Shown: positions 1-7,947 of the stretch, piece by piece
How the letters are laid out: every line of letters starts with the position of its first letter
Numbering within the stretch: the stretch's first letter is position 1
Assembly: GCA_903905685.1 (NCBI GenBank)
Contig: CAIVHI010000378.1
Location: forward strand, 1-17,266
Origin: an uncultured Bacteroidota bacterium
GTDB lineage: Bacteria; Bacteroidota; Bacteroidia; Chitinophagales; Chitinophagaceae
Length of the DNA: 17,266 nucleotides
Direction: 5' to 3'
The notes under the pieces: model-generated
Told to the model about the DNA's origin: nothing
What the model saw: only the letters and a program-made list of their open reading frames with translations
The model's database searches: none
Translations under genes and position numbers: made by a program

Positions 1-258
1 GTCGCTGCCTTTCTCGAAGTGGATGTCGCGGTTGAGCACGAAGCGTTTGTACTCCTGCTGGTAGGTAAAGTAATGCTTGTCGAGCTCCTTCACCATAGCC
101 TGCACTTGCTGAATCTTGTTCAATTGGTCTTCAGTCACTTTCTGCTGGAGTTTCAACTGAACGAAAGTCAGGATATATAACACCAACATGATGAAGAAAA
201 GGCTCGTCATCAGGTCGGTATAGCTCGGCCAAAAAAAGTTCGACTCCTTCGATTTCAT
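1..258 (-). CDS. MotB/OmpA-type stator subunit (N-terminal 86 residues, gene continues beyond left edge)
   Basis: Only the first 86 codons lie in the window. I translated them by hand from the ATG at 258-256. The protein starts with a short charged cytoplasmic stretch, then one TM segment (about residues 13-33) containing YTDLMTSLFFIMLVLYIL. This matches the MotB family pattern D-[FL]-M-T-x-[ML], and Asp15 sits where the ion-carrying aspartate of MotB, TolR, ExbD and ZorB lies. A probable coiled coil follows (about 34-75). The visible part ends at NRDIHFEKGSD, which resembles the start of an OmpA-like peptidoglycan-binding domain. Its ATG overlaps the TGA of the MotA-like gene (ATGA, 255-258), so the two are probably translationally coupled. 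By analogy it is the axial, peptidoglycan-anchored stator subunit. Confidence in the family is high; the OmpA domain is inferred from context because it lies outside the window. Confidence 0.85.
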   Translation of the reverse strand, partial: MKSKESNFFWPSYTDLMTSLFFIMLVLYILTFVQLKLQQKVTEDQLNKIQQVQAMVKELDKHYFTYQQEYKRFVLNRDIHFEKGSD

Positions 259-1790
259 CGCTGTGTCCTCCCTCTCCCCAAACCCGATTTGATGCTGTTG
301 GAGATTTTATCAGCCAGAGTTTCTTTCTTGCTGATTTCCAATACAATTTGCTCCAACGACTTGATGTGTTCCATCAACGATTTCAGGTCGGTATGCAGGC
401 TGCCAATCTGCCCGGCCGATACCAGCTTGATTTGGTACACTTCTTTTTTGATATCTTCCAAACTGCTTAGGTTGTCGAGCTTCTTCCATTTTTCAGGATA
501 CTCGTTGTCCATGAGTTTGATCTCCCGCAATATCACGTGCTGAATCTCGGTAATGCTGGTTTTGGTGAATGTCTCCAATTCATCCAACGCATTCTTCAAG
601 ACCTTATTGACACCCGATACCGAGTCCACCAACATCTGCTTGCTTTGGTCCAGGGCACTATAATGGCTTTGTAGAAACGACATCAACTGTTTATTCTCTG
701 CGAACGACGTATTGATGTTCACCGCCAGCGTGTGCATACTGCTTGTCTTTTCCAGCAACTCTGCAATGCCTCCCGTAAGGGTCTTGGTGCCGGCCAGTGT
801 CTCATTGATTTTCGACACGTAATCGTTGAACGAAGCAAATGCGGCGGTGGAAGCCTGCAACTCCTTCAATACCTTGATGTTGGCCTTCGCAAACTCCGTG
901 ATGTCGATGGATTCGAGGGCAGTGATGATTTTCTCCTGAGCTATCAAAACATCCCGGTTCTGGTTCATGAGTCCGCTCAGCTTGGCAATGTCTCCTGAAA
1001 AACTGTCGGTAAAGCGTTGCAGGTTGGCTTGGAGGGTGTTCATGGTGCCGCCCACGCCATCGGTCAAAAGTGGGAAAAGCTCTATCTGTAAGAAGGTCAA
1101 GAAGTCGTTCTTGCGACGTTCCAATAGCGACTTGCTCTGTTTGAAGAAGATGGAGCTGTTTAGGATGGTGAGTAAAAGGCCGGTAAAGCTGGCAATCATG
1201 GCAATTCGCACCCCTCCAAGCAATACCGGGATTGCCTGGGTAAGGACATCGGCTTGGTCTTTTAAGCTGCCGGTACTCATGGTGAGTCCCGATATGTTGA
1301 ATAGTCCGAAAATGATGCCTATCAACGTGCCAAGCAATCCCAAATAAAGGGGAACCGAAATAGTGGCATTGATTTCCTCTTCAACTGCATCGCAGTTGCG
1401 GTCCACAATGTCTTTCACCAAATCGAATTCGGGCGACGATTTGCGGTTCCGGATGAGGTAGGTATTGAGCGAAATTTTAATGCGGTCCAACACTTCGGAG
1501 TAGTGCTTGCCGGAGTGGATGAGGTTGATGTTGACCGAATCCGGAGGTGCGGTGTCGGGGTCGGGGTCGCTTTCGGTCGCACCCCTCACTATATACTTGT
1601 TGATTTGCGATAGGATGGTCTTCGGATTCTGTGTCATCTCCGCTGACGGGACCCAAACCCTGAATACCCCGAAAAAGCCTACTTCAGGGAAGATTCCCGT
1701 AAAATAATTTATTTTTTTATATGTTTGAATAAAGTACCAAATCTGGCCGCAAATGATAATGGCTACAAGCAAATACTCCAATATCTCCAT
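255..1790 (-). CDS. MotA/TolQ/ExbB-like stator subunit with long cytoplasmic tail (ZorA-like architecture)
   Basis: 511 residues. TM1 is at about 5-22. A cytoplasmic stretch (23-143) precedes TM2 at about 145-165 (VPLYLGLLGTLIGIIFGLF), which fits the TolQ/ExbB signature PLLGLLGT with Thr155 in the pore-lining position. TM3 is at about 187-211 (IPVLLGGVRIAMIASFTGLL). A ~300-residue hydrophilic tail (212-511), rich in Leu, Glu, Lys and Gln and probably largely helical, follows and ends in a basic stretch. Typical TolQ/ExbB proteins are about 230-245 residues and lack such a tail; ZorA of Zorya defence has one, which is thought to transmit motor action into the cytoplasm. The gene starts 1 nt after the stop of the upstream bitopic-protein gene and overlaps the MotB-like gene by 4 nt. 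Inferred role: the pentameric ring of an inner-membrane, ion-driven motor. The stator family call is strong; the function of the tail is inferred. Confidence 0.88.
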   Translation of the reverse strand: MEILEYLLVAIIICGQIWYFIQTYKKINYFTGIFPEVGFFGVFRVWVPSAEMTQNPKTILSQINKYIVRGATESDPDPDTAPPDSVNINLIHSGKHYSEVLDRIKISLNTYLIRNRKSSPEFDLVKDIVDRNCDAVEEEINATISVPLYLGLLGTLIGIIFGLFNISGLTMSTGSLKDQADVLTQAIPVLLGGVRIAMIASFTGLLLTILNSSIFFKQSKSLLERRKNDFLTFLQIELFPLLTDGVGGTMNTLQANLQRFTDSFSGDIAKLSGLMNQNRDVLIAQEKIITALESIDITEFAKANIKVLKELQASTAAFASFNDYVSKINETLAGTKTLTGGIAELLEKTSSMHTLAVNINTSFAENKQLMSFLQSHYSALDQSKQMLVDSVSGVNKVLKNALDELETFTKTSITEIQHVILREIKLMDNEYPEKWKKLDNLSSLEDIKKEVYQIKLVSAGQIGSLHTDLKSLMEHIKSLEQIVLEISKKETLADKISNSIKSGLGRGRTQR

Positions 1791-1791
1791 C

Positions 1792-2922
1792 CTATTCGAA
1801 TTTTATCGAGGCTTTTTTGGTGATTTTCCAGTTGTCGCCGTCCAAACGCGCTTGCCCTTTTTCTGTGGTACGCACATATTTGGTATCCGGCCCTGCGTTG
1901 CCCATCATCTTGCACGCGGTACGTACCACGTCCAAGTTATTGTTGCGGATGAGCTTCAGGGTTTCTTCGTCGGATATGAATTCGAATAAGGCTTCGTCCC
2001 GACGATTGGCTAAGGGCTGGAACCTATACATGGCGTAGCCCTTGCGGTATTCTTCCTGCTTGGAGTTACTTAGAAAAAGGTCGTTGTAGGGAGTGCCCAT
2101 GTAGAAAACATTTCTGTCCGTTGGCGGCGGGGGTGTGGGTACGGCCGCTTCCATCGCAGGTTCCGGCCGGGGTGGAGCCGTTGCTTGGTTGGGCTTCCGG
2201 TTATCACGCACGTCAGCGCGTTTATCTAAATCTGCAACGGTCCTTTCCAGTGCATTTACCTTGTCCTTTAATGTCCTAATGTCCGACGTCAAACCTTGAG
2301 GCACCCCTTCATGTCCGGTGCGATTGCTTCCCGTAGATTTTAATTCTTCAATGTCCTTCCGCTGGCGGTTTAGACGTTTGTTCAGTTCCCGAATCCGCAG
2401 GGAGAGTACAATACCGAGTAAAATGACCGCAATTGCGAGCACGAAAAAAAGAATTTCGGTGTTGTCGCGGAAAAAACCGCCTTCCATGGGTTTCACTTTC
2501 GCTTCAGCGCTGTTGTGTTCAGCGTAATAGCTCTTGATTTCGTCCGATAGTGCGGCATGAATTTTTTTAACGGTGTCGCTCGCAGTTAGTTCGGGCGCTA
2601 CAACAAACAGGCCTTCTGCATTTGCATGTTGCGCCGCTGCTAAAAACGCGCCTACCACTGCCTTAAATCGCGGTGAGGTCAGCGAGTCTTGTTGCGCCAG
2701 GCTGGGAGGGGCATCGATGCCGCAATTGGCCAATGCGGGTGCAATGTTGGTAAACGCTTCCTTTTGGGCTGCATCGCCTTTGGCAGCGGTACTTGCCAAG
2801 TAGGCGGCCACTATCCTGGCAGACACATAGTCTCGCGCACGGCTGCTGTCGGCGTGCGATGGGGCTGCAAATGCACCGAAGCCCAAGATGCAAAGTCCGA
2901 ATATGGTGATTAATGTTTTCAT
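1792..2922 (-). CDS. Bitopic membrane protein: signal peptide, periplasmic domain, TM, cytoplasmic coiled coil and small C-terminal domain
   Basis: I chose the ATG at 2922 (376 residues) because it opens a clean signal peptide (MKTLITIFGLCILGFGAFA, then APSHADS). An upstream ATG at 2961 would bury this and overlap the actin-like gene; the chosen start lies 4 nt after that gene's stop. Layout: a mostly helical, Ala-rich extracytoplasmic region (about 26-153, one Cys at 67), TM at about 155-177 (LFFVLAIAVILLGIVLSL) followed by arginines (positive-inside), a cytoplasmic coiled coil (178-237), a Pro-rich linker (244-268), and a C-terminal domain of about 107 residues starting at RNVFYMGTPYNDLF. 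I do not recognise a named family. Placed between the actin-like gene and the stator pair, it could connect the membrane motor to the cytoplasmic NTPases, but that is inference. Confidence 0.8.
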   Translation of the reverse strand: MKTLITIFGLCILGFGAFAAPSHADSSRARDYVSARIVAAYLASTAAKGDAAQKEAFTNIAPALANCGIDAPPSLAQQDSLTSPRFKAVVGAFLAAAQHANAEGLFVVAPELTASDTVKKIHAALSDEIKSYYAEHNSAEAKVKPMEGGFFRDNTEILFFVLAIAVILLGIVLSLRIRELNKRLNRQRKDIEELKSTGSNRTGHEGVPQGLTSDIRTLKDKVNALERTVADLDKRADVRDNRKPNQATAPPRPEPAMEAAVPTPPPPTDRNVFYMGTPYNDLFLSNSKQEEYRKGYAMYRFQPLANRRDEALFEFISDEETLKLIRNNNLDVVRTACKMMGNAGPDTKYVRTTEKGQARLDGDNWKITKKASIKFE

Positions 2923-2926
2923 CCAA

Positions 2927-5900
2927 TCAGTTGTTTGTCTGCGACAAAATGGTTTGTGCAAATTTGTTGAGGAGGCCGTTCAATGGGTAAAAGAACAAGG
3001 TTTCTTCTACATTGATTTTATTGTTCTCGCGCACTTCATCCAGCTTTTCTTTTAGTCCGGCTTTCAAAAAAAGCATCATATCTTCCTTCATACGGGCTTT
3101 GTATACCTCATAGTCTACCGGCTTGGCTCCAAACTTGTTGAAATAATTGAATTGGTCGTTCCAGCCAAAAAACCTGTCTATAAATTGTTCCACTTCCGCT
3201 TTCACGGAGTTCAACAGTTCAGGATTGTCGGCTTCACAATACTTCAACGAGGCATCGGGCACTATGGTTTGGTTTTCATCGCCGAGAAGAACAGTTTTTA
3301 TTTCGTCCACATCGGTGAAGTTGGTACAGCGCAAGCCTCCCTTACAGGTTATCTCCTTGGGTTCTTCATACTGCCCTAATTCAATCTTACCTATAGTCTC
3401 GCCATATACATCACTGAAAATCAGCTTAGTATATTCGGTAAGGTTGCGAATGCCTATGTTGGCGTCGGCAAGGTTGATGACTTTAGACCCCATGCCGCTG
3501 AAGGTGATGAACCGCGGAGGCTCCATCCTCTTGGCCTTCATCAGCTTGGCCAGGTGGTAGATGATGGATGCATAGAAGAATACGAACAGTATTTTTACGT
3601 CTTCATCGTGTTTCAATATCTCGCTGAACGAAATGTCGTAATTGCCGTTGCGGATTGCCTTGTTACTGTCGAGCGAGAAGAAGAACGTGATCAACTCGAT
3701 GGACGAGTTGTTCTCCCGAATCTGCTCCATAGCGCGATTCAGTTCATACAGTCGGTCATCGTCGTTCTTCAACCGGTCTTTGAGTATGGGGTAGTATTTC
3801 TTGATGAAGCCGTTGCTGCCCATGGAATTGCCATAGCCATCCCCAAAAATGGAATTGGCTGCATACTTGAACGATGTCAAGAAAACGGGTGCGTCGTCCT
3901 TATAAATCACGACATCGGTGGTGCCGCCGCCAATGTCTATACAAGCCACCGGTTTATCCAGCGCTATGATTCCCGCTTCTTTGCTAAAGTAGTAGTAAGG
4001 TGCAATGGACTCCGACAACTTCAACGGCATCACCGATTTTCCAATGTATTTCGCCGTTGCCTGCACCCAAGCATTTTCCAGGGTGTTTCGCCGGTGCTCC
4101 GACATGCTCGAGGGGTAAAACCAGATGATTTTGGTCTTGGCCAAATTGCCCCCATTGAGTAGCACTTTGTTGCGAATCAATATCAGGATGGCTTCTATAA
4201 ACGCCTCTACACGTTTCTTGTTGTCGTCGGTATGCTGAAAGTTGGCCCATTTAAGGTTGGTGGATACCTTGAAGTTGTTGGGCAGGTAGTTCTTTTCGTA
4301 CACGAAGGGAACGTTGAAGTCCGCAAGCGTGTAGGTGGCGCTGCTGAGGTTCAAGCTTTTATCTTCGTTGATGATGGTGCGTACCGGGAATTTATGGTCG
4401 AAATTTGCCCCAATTTTCTCCGGAAGGAATTCCTTGGGTAGCAGCTCAATGATGTTGAATGCACCAATACCGAATTTGGCATCGCGCAATAAGATATCGG
4501 TCTCGCTGTTGTTCACGTGCAGCGACCCCATTTGGATGTCTTTCTCTGCAATTTCGAAGGGTACTATTTTGCCGTCGTCTACGCGGTATTCGATGTGGGT
4601 GTTGGTGGTGCCGAAGTCGATGCCAAACGAGAATTGGGCACTTCCTCCGTTGTAGGTCTTCATAAACGGCAGTAACAGACCCTTGATTCTGGACGATGGG
4701 CGCACTTCAATGATGTCGAACTCCCGCCTAACCACGTGATAGATGGAGGTGGCGTCATGACTTTGCGTTTTGTCGCTGCGGGTTTTAACGGCGGCTATGG
4801 GCTCCGGGGTTTCGGGGTCCTGCTCCGAATAGAGGGAGATTTCATAGCGGTTGTTGCGTGAGCGCACGTCCAGCACATCGCGGTCTATGAGTACCACGCG
4901 ATAGTCGGCATTTTCTTTCACCCCCGTTTTCAAGAAAGGATATACGGTTATGCCGAATTGGTTTTCCACCACCACGCCTTTATTGGTCTCTTCGTCGGGC
5001 GCCTGTATGTGGTCTTGAAACTGATTCGGCGTATACATCCTCGAGAATTTGATGTACCGCCCGTTTTTGATGGGGATGCGCAATATGGCCTCCACGCTTT
5101 CACCTGCCAGTTTTTGAAGCTCGAAGAACTTCTTACCGTCGGGTAGGGTGCCAATAAGGTCTTGAATCGAGAAATACTTGAACAGCTCTTTCTTGATGGG
5201 CAGGGCGTAGCCGTACTTGGACTCATTGAAATTGCCGTTGAAGTATTTGTCCTTGTTTACTGGGTAGGGCAGGCGGATGATGTAGGGTTCCAACAGGTCG
5301 CTCACCGTTAAATAGGGATAATCTACATGATCTTGGTAAGGGAGCGTGCGCTGGTTAATCGGACGAGCATCTTTGAATGGTGCACGATAGTCGGTCTTCC
5401 AAATGCCGTTCACATAGCCCAAGGGCGCATTGAAGGCTTCATTGGGTAGCACAAACGGCTTTTTTTCGCCTTCGGGCAGTATTTTCCGTGCGTCTATCTC
5501 GAAATCGCTGCTGGGCGGCATTGGGCGGTAGCCTTTCAGGATGTTGCCCAAAATCTCCACCACAAAGCCTTCATTGCCTGCCAGGGTCACGTCATCGTAA
5601 TTGGCGAAGTATCGCTCGGGGGTGATGGTGCGAATTTCCGTCTTCACCAAAACCGGAAACTTGGGGTCTTGCAGACTCAAGTTCAGATAGTCGTCGAATT
5701 CCTTGAACAGGGTGGGGAAGCCCGGCACCGCTGCTTTGAATGAAAACAGGAACCTGATAAAGTCCTCACTGCGTTTGGCGAGACTTAAATAGGTGGTATC
5801 GAATACTTTATGGTCGCCAAACTGGATGTCCATATAGCTGCCGATATCGTCGTTGGCACTCGAAAAAAACAGAGTGGCGGGCGAGGTGCCGCCAATGATG

Positions 5901-6427
5901 TTCAGAATGTCGGGTCCCTGTAATGAATTGAGCAAATAGATGCGCCCAAGTTTCGAAAAATTGTAGGTCTGGCGGTCCTGTATCAGGAACATCTTGATGG
6001 TTTCTCCCAACAAGGCGTGTTTCGGATTGGACGACCGTACCAAGGCACCCAAATCGCTGCTTTCATCAATTTCGATATCGCCATTTGGCATCACCGATAT
6101 GCCGGGATTCCAGGCTATGATCTCGATTTTGTTCTTCAGGGAGCGGGCATTGAAAAATATTTCGGCCACATCCAAGGCTTCCGACACGATACGGTGGTAA
6201 ATCGTATTGCCATCGGGCTGTTTTTTGGAGTTGATGTAGCGGAACGCGGTTTTTACCAAATCCATCCGCGCAAATGGGCTCGGTATGGATGTGATTTGTT
6301 TGCGGGCATTGTCACCCGCAGGGTCCTCTATGTTGTTGATGAAGGTATCTCCCAAATGGCCATTGATGGCCGTCCAATCTGTAATGGAGTCTGACCCGCC
6401 ACTGTACAACCTGAAAATCTTACTCAT
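2927..6427 (-). CDS. Giant actin/Hsp70-fold ATPase-like protein with ~590-residue N-terminal region
   Basis: 1166 residues. The C-terminal half carries the motifs of the actin/Hsp70/sugar-kinase ATPase fold in order: phosphate-1 FGIDFGTTNTHIEY (601-614), a connect-1-like segment IIWFYPSSMSEHRR (767-780), phosphate-2 VACIDIGGGTTDVVIY (827-842), and an adenosine-motif-like FITFSGMGSKVINL (973-986). The essential Asp and Gly residues are present, so ATP binding is likely. The first ~590 residues match no domain I recognise; they look soluble and mixed alpha/beta, without signal peptide or TM. Size and layout recall the SrfB family (about 1000 residues, annotated as a virulence factor and thought to be Hsp70-like), but I cannot confirm homology. 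It starts 16 nt after the tubulin-like gene and ends 4 nt before the bitopic-protein start. Probably cytoplasmic, with ATP-driven conformational change or polymerisation. Confidence 0.88.
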   Translation of the reverse strand: MSKIFRLYSGGSDSITDWTAINGHLGDTFINNIEDPAGDNARKQITSIPSPFARMDLVKTAFRYINSKKQPDGNTIYHRIVSEALDVAEIFFNARSLKNKIEIIAWNPGISVMPNGDIEIDESSDLGALVRSSNPKHALLGETIKMFLIQDRQTYNFSKLGRIYLLNSLQGPDILNIIGGTSPATLFFSSANDDIGSYMDIQFGDHKVFDTTYLSLAKRSEDFIRFLFSFKAAVPGFPTLFKEFDDYLNLSLQDPKFPVLVKTEIRTITPERYFANYDDVTLAGNEGFVVEILGNILKGYRPMPPSSDFEIDARKILPEGEKKPFVLPNEAFNAPLGYVNGIWKTDYRAPFKDARPINQRTLPYQDHVDYPYLTVSDLLEPYIIRLPYPVNKDKYFNGNFNESKYGYALPIKKELFKYFSIQDLIGTLPDGKKFFELQKLAGESVEAILRIPIKNGRYIKFSRMYTPNQFQDHIQAPDEETNKGVVVENQFGITVYPFLKTGVKENADYRVVLIDRDVLDVRSRNNRYEISLYSEQDPETPEPIAAVKTRSDKTQSHDATSIYHVVRREFDIIEVRPSSRIKGLLLPFMKTYNGGSAQFSFGIDFGTTNTHIEYRVDDGKIVPFEIAEKDIQMGSLHVNNSETDILLRDAKFGIGAFNIIELLPKEFLPEKIGANFDHKFPVRTIINEDKSLNLSSATYTLADFNVPFVYEKNYLPNNFKVSTNLKWANFQHTDDNKKRVEAFIEAILILIRNKVLLNGGNLAKTKIIWFYPSSMSEHRRNTLENAWVQATAKYIGKSVMPLKLSESIAPYYYFSKEAGIIALDKPVACIDIGGGTTDVVIYKDDAPVFLTSFKYAANSIFGDGYGNSMGSNGFIKKYYPILKDRLKNDDDRLYELNRAMEQIRENNSSIELITFFFSLDSNKAIRNGNYDISFSEILKHDEDVKILFVFFYASIIYHLAKLMKAKRMEPPRFITFSGMGSKVINLADANIGIRNLTEYTKLIFSDVYGETIGKIELGQYEEPKEITCKGGLRCTNFTDVDEIKTVLLGDENQTIVPDASLKYCEADNPELLNSVKAEVEQFIDRFFGWNDQFNYFNKFGAKPVDYEVYKARMKEDMMLFLKAGLKEKLDEVRENNKINVEETLFFYPLNGLLNKFAQTILSQTNN

Positions 6428-6443
6428 GGTACACTCGTTCGTT

Positions 6444-7937
6444 TTACAGCGTTATCTTTTTGGTTACCACCCGTTCGGTTGCCTTTGCAAATGTGGCCAG
6501 CAGTTTTTTGTTGCTATCGCCCAAGGCATCCAATCCATCTTCTTTATCGGTTTCGTTCAGCAGTTGCACCATGGCTTCTTCCCCGCGCACACGGCTCAAG
6601 AATGAAGTTTTCTCTGGCACGCCTACCACCAGATTCAGGAAGTTTTTCTTGTCAACTGTTTCGTTGATAGGTTGGAACGATACCTTGCTGCGCTTCATCT
6701 CCTCCAGCCATTCCGAAAAATGGCGGTTGAACTTGGCCAGGTCTTCAGAGAAGCGTTTGTCCATTGCGCTTTTCGTCAACTTGTTGTTGCCGTTCTTCGT
6801 GAATAGTGCCGATTTTTCGCCTTCTTCGTCGAAGTACTGCTTATAGAACAGGTCGAACAGGGCATACTGCGTCAATGGTTTGGCTATCAAGTCGTAGGTA
6901 TGGTCGCCCAGAAATTTGAAGGTGATGTCGCCGGTGGCTTCTTTCAATCCATATTCGAAATACTTGGGGTTGCCCGATTTGCCGTTGGCGTGACTGAATT
7001 CGTCGTCGGGGCGTTTCATGAAGTCTACTATGGCCAAGGCTGCCGCCAACTCTATAAAGTGTGCGCTGTTCTTTTGGAAACTCGCCCCGTCGGCGCCCTC
7101 CACGGTATGGTCGGTAAATTGGTCGCCAATGTAGTACAGGGCATCGAGCGACTGGTTTTCGCAGATGTTGCGGGCATAGTAGCTCAGCGCAGCCTTGGTT
7201 TTCGATATGAAGGTATTGCTGTCTATCGACGAATTGCGCCCGGCATCGTTCACCTTGAAGTAGGGGAGGATGGTGACGGCACCCACATTGGCATTGCGCA
7301 GACTCATGTGGTTAGGCACATCGGCCTGTGCGGCGCGTATGTTTTTCAGGATGATGGGGAACCCCGCAGCACCGGTGCCGCCAAATATGCTGCTGATGAT
7401 GAACACCCTATCGTTCTCACCAAACGACTGCGCAAACTGCCGGAAAAACGATGAATCGCGGAACTTGTTCAGCACCACGCTGCCTATGTTCGGGTTGCCT
7501 TTGAAGCCCACTTCCATGTTCGACTCCAAATTGTCTTTTGAAAAAAGCAGGGAAGTGATGGCTTTGTTGGGGGTGTCTAGCTCGCCATAACCGATGTAAT
7601 CCTTGAACAGGTTGTCTTTCACTTCCGATATGTCATAGCGGAAGTGGTCGGAGGCCAATTTACCCTCGCCCAATTCGTCGGGGGTGCTCACCGGTACTTT
7701 AAAAAAGAACTTGTTCTTTTCGTCAATGCCATCTACGCCCTTTTTGCGGATGTTTTTATACAGCCTTAAGATTTCCTCACTGCGGGTCAGGTCTCCGTTG
7801 GCACTATCTGGGTCTATGATGATGGGGACGATACGGTCGGTATTTTCGATTTTCACGCCTGCCGCCATCAGCATGGTAAGGGCCTTGATAACCCTCGACC
7901 CGGTGCCGCCTATAGCGAATACGAACAGTTTTGCCAT
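6444..7937 (-). CDS. Tubulin/FtsZ-like GTPase-fold protein
   Basis: 497 residues from the ATG at 7937. A longer reading from 8228 adds 97 low-complexity, non-conserved residues and overlaps the upstream gene by 281 nt, so I rejected it. The N-terminus KLFVFAIGGTGSRVIKAL (residues 3-20) resembles the first nucleotide-binding loop of FtsZ/tubulin. IDPDSANGDLTRS (41-53) lies where an acidic base-contacting loop is expected. RVFIISSIFGGTGAAGFPII (177-196) is a tubulin-signature (GGTGxxG) region after a beta strand. The order fits the bacterial 'tubulin-like' proteins grouped in Pfam as Tubulin_2; this is my recollection of the family, not a search. No TM or signal peptide, so cytoplasmic. It may form filaments or act as a nucleotide switch with the actin-like protein encoded next. 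The C-terminal half (about 300-497) is not recognised. Confidence 0.82.
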   Translation of the reverse strand: MAKLFVFAIGGTGSRVIKALTMLMAAGVKIENTDRIVPIIIDPDSANGDLTRSEEILRLYKNIRKKGVDGIDEKNKFFFKVPVSTPDELGEGKLASDHFRYDISEVKDNLFKDYIGYGELDTPNKAITSLLFSKDNLESNMEVGFKGNPNIGSVVLNKFRDSSFFRQFAQSFGENDRVFIISSIFGGTGAAGFPIILKNIRAAQADVPNHMSLRNANVGAVTILPYFKVNDAGRNSSIDSNTFISKTKAALSYYARNICENQSLDALYYIGDQFTDHTVEGADGASFQKNSAHFIELAAALAIVDFMKRPDDEFSHANGKSGNPKYFEYGLKEATGDITFKFLGDHTYDLIAKPLTQYALFDLFYKQYFDEEGEKSALFTKNGNNKLTKSAMDKRFSEDLAKFNRHFSEWLEEMKRSKVSFQPINETVDKKNFLNLVVGVPEKTSFLSRVRGEEAMVQLLNETDKEDGLDALGDSNKKLLATFAKATERVVTKKITL

Positions 7938-7947
7938 GTGGATTGGT

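Noticed and set aside
1..1790. Gliding/type IX secretion motor (GldL/GldM)
   Set aside because: GldL has two TM segments and GldM a large periplasmic region without the MotB DLMT motif; neighbours gldK/N are absent.
2923..2961. Upstream start for the bitopic protein
   Set aside because: The extra 13 residues are charged and precede the signal peptide; the start at 2922 follows the upstream stop by 4 nt.
3554..4162. Plus-strand frames of 200 codons or fewer opposite the operon (for example here and at 6900-7454)
   Set aside because: They overlap strongly supported minus-strand genes and show no domain or start context of their own.
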